Source: Psychromonas sp. SA13A (GTDB lineage: Bacteria > Pseudomonadota > Gammaproteobacteria > Enterobacterales > Psychromonadaceae). From it: 64,000 bases of DNA. The notes beneath the pieces were generated by a model. The model worked only from the letters and a program-made list of their open reading frames with translations. It was not told the origin of the DNA and searched no databases. Of this stretch, positions 60,817 through 64,000 are shown one piece after another (position 1 is the stretch's first letter; each line of letters opens with the position of its first letter). The position numbers were made by a program, and so were the translations under genes. Where the stretch lies: the NCBI RefSeq assembly GCF_011378715.1, contig NZ_WTKU01000016.1, forward strand, positions 31,745 to 95,744, in the 5' to 3' direction.

Positions 60817-61734
60817 ATGATTGTATTAGGACACCAAAACCCAGATTGTGATAGCTTATGTAGTGCTATCGGCCTTGCAAGTTTATTTAATAAAATGGGC
60901 AAATCAGCAACCCCGGCTTTACAAGGTGAGCCCAATCCTGAAGCATTATTCTTATTACAGCAATCAGGTTTACCACAACCTGAAATACGTACTGAAGTAG
61001 CGGGCGAAGAGATCTTTATAGTTGATTATTCAGATTGGGGCCAAGGTACTGCTGATATGAAAAAAGCAACGATCTTAGGGATTGTTGATCATCATAAATT
61101 AGGCGACATTACCACATCGACACCTTTAGAATGTTGGATTTGGCCTGTCGGTTGTAGTGCTACAATTGTTTACAATATGTATAAATTTAATAACCAAGTA
61201 CCTGATGCACCAGTTGCCAAAATGATGATGGGCGCAATTATTTCTGATACGGTAAACTTTCAAGGTCCTACTTGTACTGATATGGATGTTGTTGCTGCTA
61301 AAGAACTCGCTGAAATTGCTGGTGTAAGTGATATTCAAGCATTTGCTGAAGCACAATTCGAAGCTAAATCAGATATTACTGCTGAGTCTGCTGCTGATCT
61401 TATTCTTCGTGACCAAAAGGTATTTGAAATGGCCGGTGAGAAGTTAGCCATTGGTCAATTAGAGTTAACTTCATTAGAAACAGCATTTTCTAAAAAAGGT
61501 GAAATGTTGATAGAAATGGGGCAATTACAAGCAGATAAAGGTTATCATTCTACGATTGTGTTACTAACTGATATCAATAAGCTAGATACAACTGCTTTAA
61601 TCATCTCTAAAGATGCAGAAAAAGTAGCAAAAGCTTTAAACAGCACAGTGGTCGATCATATGTTTGAATTACCAGGTGTTGTTAGTCGTAAAAAACAAAT
61701 TATTCCTTTCTTACAAGCTGCATTTGAAGGTTAA
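60817..61734 (+). CDS. ppaC: Manganese-dependent inorganic pyrophosphatase (family II)
   Basis: Hydrolyses pyrophosphate in the cytosol. Family II DHH enzyme of 305 residues: metal ligands in GHQNPDCDS (residues 5-13), VDYSDW, the DHH motif GIVDHHKLGD and SDTVNFQG. The C-terminal DHHA2 domain includes the substrate-binding SRKKQI near the end. The start at 60817 follows GTGGA; a GTG four codons earlier is in frame. It is a single-gene unit with a terminator. E. coli uses family I instead, but family II occurs in Vibrio and relatives. Confidence 0.96.
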   Translation: MIVLGHQNPDCDSLCSAIGLASLFNKMGKSATPALQGEPNPEALFLLQQSGLPQPEIRTEVAGEEIFIVDYSDWGQGTADMKKATILGIVDHHKLGDITTSTPLECWIWPVGCSATIVYNMYKFNNQVPDAPVAKMMMGAIISDTVNFQGPTCTDMDVVAAKELAEIAGVSDIQAFAEAQFEAKSDITAESAADLILRDQKVFEMAGEKLAIGQLELTSLETAFSKKGEMLIEMGQLQADKGYHSTIVLLTDINKLDTTALIISKDAEKVAKALNSTVVDHMFELPGVVSRKKQIIPFLQAAFEG

Positions 61735-61768
61735 GTATATAGCTTAAACTTTATTAAAAAGAATGCTG

Positions 61769-61804
61769 AAAGGCGAGTCTCATAATGAGTCTCGCCTTTT
61801 TTAT
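61769..61804 (+). terminator. Intrinsic terminator after ppaC
   Basis: Stem AAAGGCGAG with CTCGCCTTT, extended by an inner CTCAT/ATGAG pair, then TTTTTT. Confidence 0.9.
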
Positions 61805-61891
61805 TGCCAATTTTTAATTTTCTTACAATCACTTAAGTTTAATATTTGATAACATCCCTTATATTATTCCTATTTCTAATATTGAGGTTAC

Positions 61892-63232
61892 ATGCATATT
61901 CATATTCTTGGTATTTGCGGCACATTTATGGGCGGTGTTGCGATCCTTGCTAAATCCTTAGGTTATAAAGTCACTGGTTCAGATAAAAATGTTTATCCAC
62001 CAATGAGCACGCAGTTAGGAGAGCAAGGGATTGAACTTATTCAAGGCTTTGACCCAAGCCAATTAGACTGTAAACCTGATCTTGTGGTGATTGGTAATGC
62101 AATGAGCCGTGGAAACCCTTGCGTAGAAGCGGTATTAGATAAACAAATACCTTATATTTCAGGCCCGCAATGGTTGTTAGAACATGTTTTGAAAGACCGT
62201 TGGGTATTAGCAGTTGCAGGCACGCATGGAAAAACATCAACCTCTAGTATGCTCGCTTGGATTTTAGAGTTTGCCAATATGCAACCGGGTTTTCTAATTG
62301 GTGGTGTGCCAGAGAATTTTGGTTTATCTGCTCGTCTAGGTGAAACACCATTTTTTGTTATTGAAGCTGATGAATATGATAGTGCATTTTTTGATAAACG
62401 TTCTAAGTTTGTGCATTACCATCCAAGAACATTAGTTTTAAATAATCTTGAATTTGACCACGCCGATATATTTGATGATTTGAATGCAATCAAAAAACAA
62501 TTCCATCACCTAATGAGAACAGTGCCTAGTAGTGGGCGTGTATTTATTCCCAATAAAGATGAAGCGTTAATGTCTGTTAAACATATGGGATGTTGGAGTG
62601 AGGTAGAATATTTAGGTGAAAATTGGTCTGCGCAAAAGGTCAAAGAAGACGGTACTCAGTTTGAAGTAAACCTAAACGGAGATAAACAAGGTCAAGTGAA
62701 TTGGAATTTAATGGGTGACCATAATGTTGATAACGCATTAGCTGCGATTGCTGCTGCTAGACATGTTGGCGTGACGCCTGAGATCTCTATTCAAGCATTG
62801 GCCGAATTTAAAAGTATTAAACGTCGCATGGAAATTAAAGGCAAAATTAACAATATTACAGTATATGACGATTTCGCCCATCATCCTACCGCAGTAAAAA
62901 CAACCTTAGCAGGTCTTCGTGCGAAAGTGGGCAACGAAAGAATTATTGCAGTGTTAGAGCCACGTTCAAATACGATGAAATTAGGTATACATAAAGAAGC
63001 ATTAGTTAACTCATTAGCTTTAGCGGATAGTGTTTATTGTTTTGAAGATAAAAGTATTCAGTGGTCTATGAAAGAGTTGTTTGCAGAACAAGGTAAAGCA
63101 GTAAATATTGAAACTGATATAGATAACTTAGTGGATCAATTAGTTAAGCACGCTAAACCTAGCGATCATATATTGATCATGAGTAATGGTGGATTTGCGA
63201 ATATTCACCAAAAATTATTAGACAAATTATAG
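61892..63232 (+). CDS. mpl: UDP-N-acetylmuramate:L-Ala-gamma-D-Glu-meso-DAP ligase Mpl
   Basis: Peptidoglycan recycling enzyme that attaches the recovered tripeptide to UDP-MurNAc. Mur-ligase family, 446 residues (E. coli 457). It starts MHIHILGICGTFMGG (nucleotide-sugar binding), has the ATP-binding AGTHGKTSTSSML near residue 109, EADEYDSAFFDKRSKF, NNLEFDHADIFDD and the C-terminal YDDFAHHPTAV. GAGG lies just before the start. ubiX follows after 13 bases, an arrangement seen in marine relatives. Confidence 0.97.
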   Translation: MHIHILGICGTFMGGVAILAKSLGYKVTGSDKNVYPPMSTQLGEQGIELIQGFDPSQLDCKPDLVVIGNAMSRGNPCVEAVLDKQIPYISGPQWLLEHVLKDRWVLAVAGTHGKTSTSSMLAWILEFANMQPGFLIGGVPENFGLSARLGETPFFVIEADEYDSAFFDKRSKFVHYHPRTLVLNNLEFDHADIFDDLNAIKKQFHHLMRTVPSSGRVFIPNKDEALMSVKHMGCWSEVEYLGENWSAQKVKEDGTQFEVNLNGDKQGQVNWNLMGDHNVDNALAAIAAARHVGVTPEISIQALAEFKSIKRRMEIKGKINNITVYDDFAHHPTAVKTTLAGLRAKVGNERIIAVLEPRSNTMKLGIHKEALVNSLALADSVYCFEDKSIQWSMKELFAEQGKAVNIETDIDNLVDQLVKHAKPSDHILIMSNGGFANIHQKLLDKL

Positions 63233-63245
63233 GATGAACATATAG

Positions 63246-63860
63246 ATGACTATGCAATATAACGATACCGTTACTTTAGGTGTAACGGGGGCTTCTGGCA
63301 GTGGTTATTTTTTACGTTTATTACAGTCAATGGTAAATGCAAACGTGAAAGTATATTTAATTTTATCTGAAGCGGCACAAATAGTATTAAAAACCGAAGT
63401 CGATGAAGACTGGCCGGTCGATATTGTAGCGTTGAATGAATTTTTGATCACTCGCTTTAATAGTAAACAAGGACAAATTACGGCATTAACGTCAAAAGAC
63501 TGGTTTTCTCCTGTCGCATCAGGATCGTCAGCGCCTAAAAAAATGGTTGTTTGCCCTTGTAGTTGCGGAACACTTGCTTCAATTTCACAAGGTTTATCAA
63601 ATAACTTAATAGAACGTGCAGCCGATGTTGTATTTAAAGAGAGAGGGCAGTTAATTGTAATGCCAAGAGAAACGCCTTTTTCCACCTTACATTTGAAAAA
63701 TATGCTCACTCTTTCTGAACTAGGAGCCACTGTTATGCCTTTAGCTCCTGGTTTTTATCATCAACCAACAACTATTGAAGAGTTACAAGATTTCATGGTG
63801 GCGAGAGTAATGGACCATTTAAAAATTGATCACCAAGCAAGTAAGCGCTGGTGTGAGTAA
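63246..63860 (+). CDS. ubiX: Flavin prenyltransferase UbiX
   Basis: Makes prenylated FMN, the cofactor of the UbiD decarboxylase in ubiquinone synthesis. 204 residues. The flavin-binding TGASGSGYFLRLL, LILSEAA, SGSSAPKKMVVCPCSCGTLASISQGLSNNLIERAADV and VMPRETPFSTLHLKNML motifs are all present. Two ATGs lie two codons apart at the start; I use the first. It is probably co-transcribed with mpl. It is the last protein gene before the rRNA promoter. Confidence 0.95.
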   Translation: MTMQYNDTVTLGVTGASGSGYFLRLLQSMVNANVKVYLILSEAAQIVLKTEVDEDWPVDIVALNEFLITRFNSKQGQITALTSKDWFSPVASGSSAPKKMVVCPCSCGTLASISQGLSNNLIERAADVVFKERGQLIVMPRETPFSTLHLKNMLTLSELGATVMPLAPGFYHQPTTIEELQDFMVARVMDHLKIDHQASKRWCE

Positions 63861-63899
63861 ATAATAAGCAAAAAGGCATGCGTTTGTTTGTTATTTAAA

Positions 63900-63985
63900 C
63901 AAATTTTTTTAAATACTAAAAATAATGATTTATTTGCAATAAAACGCTTGCTTACCTTTTCAAGATCCCTATAATGCGCATCCAC
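63900..63985 (+). promoter_or_regulatory. Ribosomal RNA operon P1-type promoter with UP-like element
   Basis: An A/T-rich stretch (63900-63944) like an UP element, -35 TTGCTT (63948-63953), a 16-base spacer, -10 TATAAT (63970-63975), then the GC discriminator GCGC followed by CATCCACAGACACGGGAC. The region from -10 onward closely resembles E. coli rrn P1 (TATAATGCGCC...CACTGACACGG). An rRNA operon should begin beyond the right edge, and the GC discriminator predicts (p)ppGpp/DksA control. Confidence 0.88.
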
Positions 63986-64000
63986 AGACACGGGACGGAA

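Overview
The window looks like chromosomal DNA from a low-GC marine gammaproteobacterium. Conserved gammaproteobacterial blocks (rpsU-yqeY-dnaG-rpoD; tsaE-amiB-mutL-miaA-hfq-hflX-hflK-hflC-purA; ispB/rplU-rpmA-obgE; barA/rlmD-relA; priA/rpmE; mpl-ubiX) sit beside genes common in Vibrio/Shewanella/Psychromonas-type bacteria: a family II pyrophosphatase, a short malic enzyme and a giant acetyl-CoA-carboxylase-like polypeptide. AT-rich spacers and a tre operon beside purA would suit Psychromonas or a relative, but the genus is an inference.

Layout. 0-5 kb: a DUF1007 exported protein, a DUF2750 protein, a Cache-HAMP-GGDEF diguanylate cyclase and a 52-residue Pmp3/YqaE membrane peptide, separated by AT-rich spacers with several 7-14 bp tandem repeats. 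4.8-9.6 kb (minus strand): rpsU, yqeY, dnaG and rpoD (macromolecular synthesis operon with an internal terminator), then a tRNA with CAU anticodon that looks like tRNA-Ile2. 9.8-14.6 kb: tsaD, a lone Wzz-type chain-length gene, a decayed IS10-like insertion sequence, then queG. 15.1-26.9 kb: tsaE, amiB (with nine LysM repeats), mutL, miaA, hfq, hflX, hflK, hflC, purA. The nnr gene usual at the start of this cluster is absent.

27.0-31.4 kb: treR, treB, treC with two LacI-type operators 95 bp apart. 31.6-37.4 kb: ispB divergent from rplU-rpmA-obgE, then two MscS-type channels. 37.6-44.4 kb: a nine-copy 9-bp repeat, barA divergent from rlmD, then relA. 44.7-53.8 kb: priA divergent from rpmE, a malic enzyme without a phosphotransacetylase domain, and the ~1521-residue carboxylase-like protein. 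54.0-58.0 kb: a periplasmic-sensor-PAS-PAS-GGDEF-EAL protein overlapping rsmJ by one base.

58.0-60.7 kb is the most accessory-looking segment: an IS6-family transposase remnant, a DNA/RNA non-specific endonuclease with no visible signal peptide, a DUF4136 lipoprotein and an unrecognised exported protein. 60.8-63.9 kb: ppaC, mpl and ubiX. The last 100 bases match the architecture of a ribosomal RNA P1 promoter, so an rRNA operon should begin just beyond the right edge.

I found no CRISPR array, prophage or complete defence system, and no clear undescribed multi-gene system. The best leads are the LysM-expanded amidase, the giant carboxylase polypeptide, the 58-60.7 kb accessory segment, the near tail-less Hfq and the short tandem repeats.
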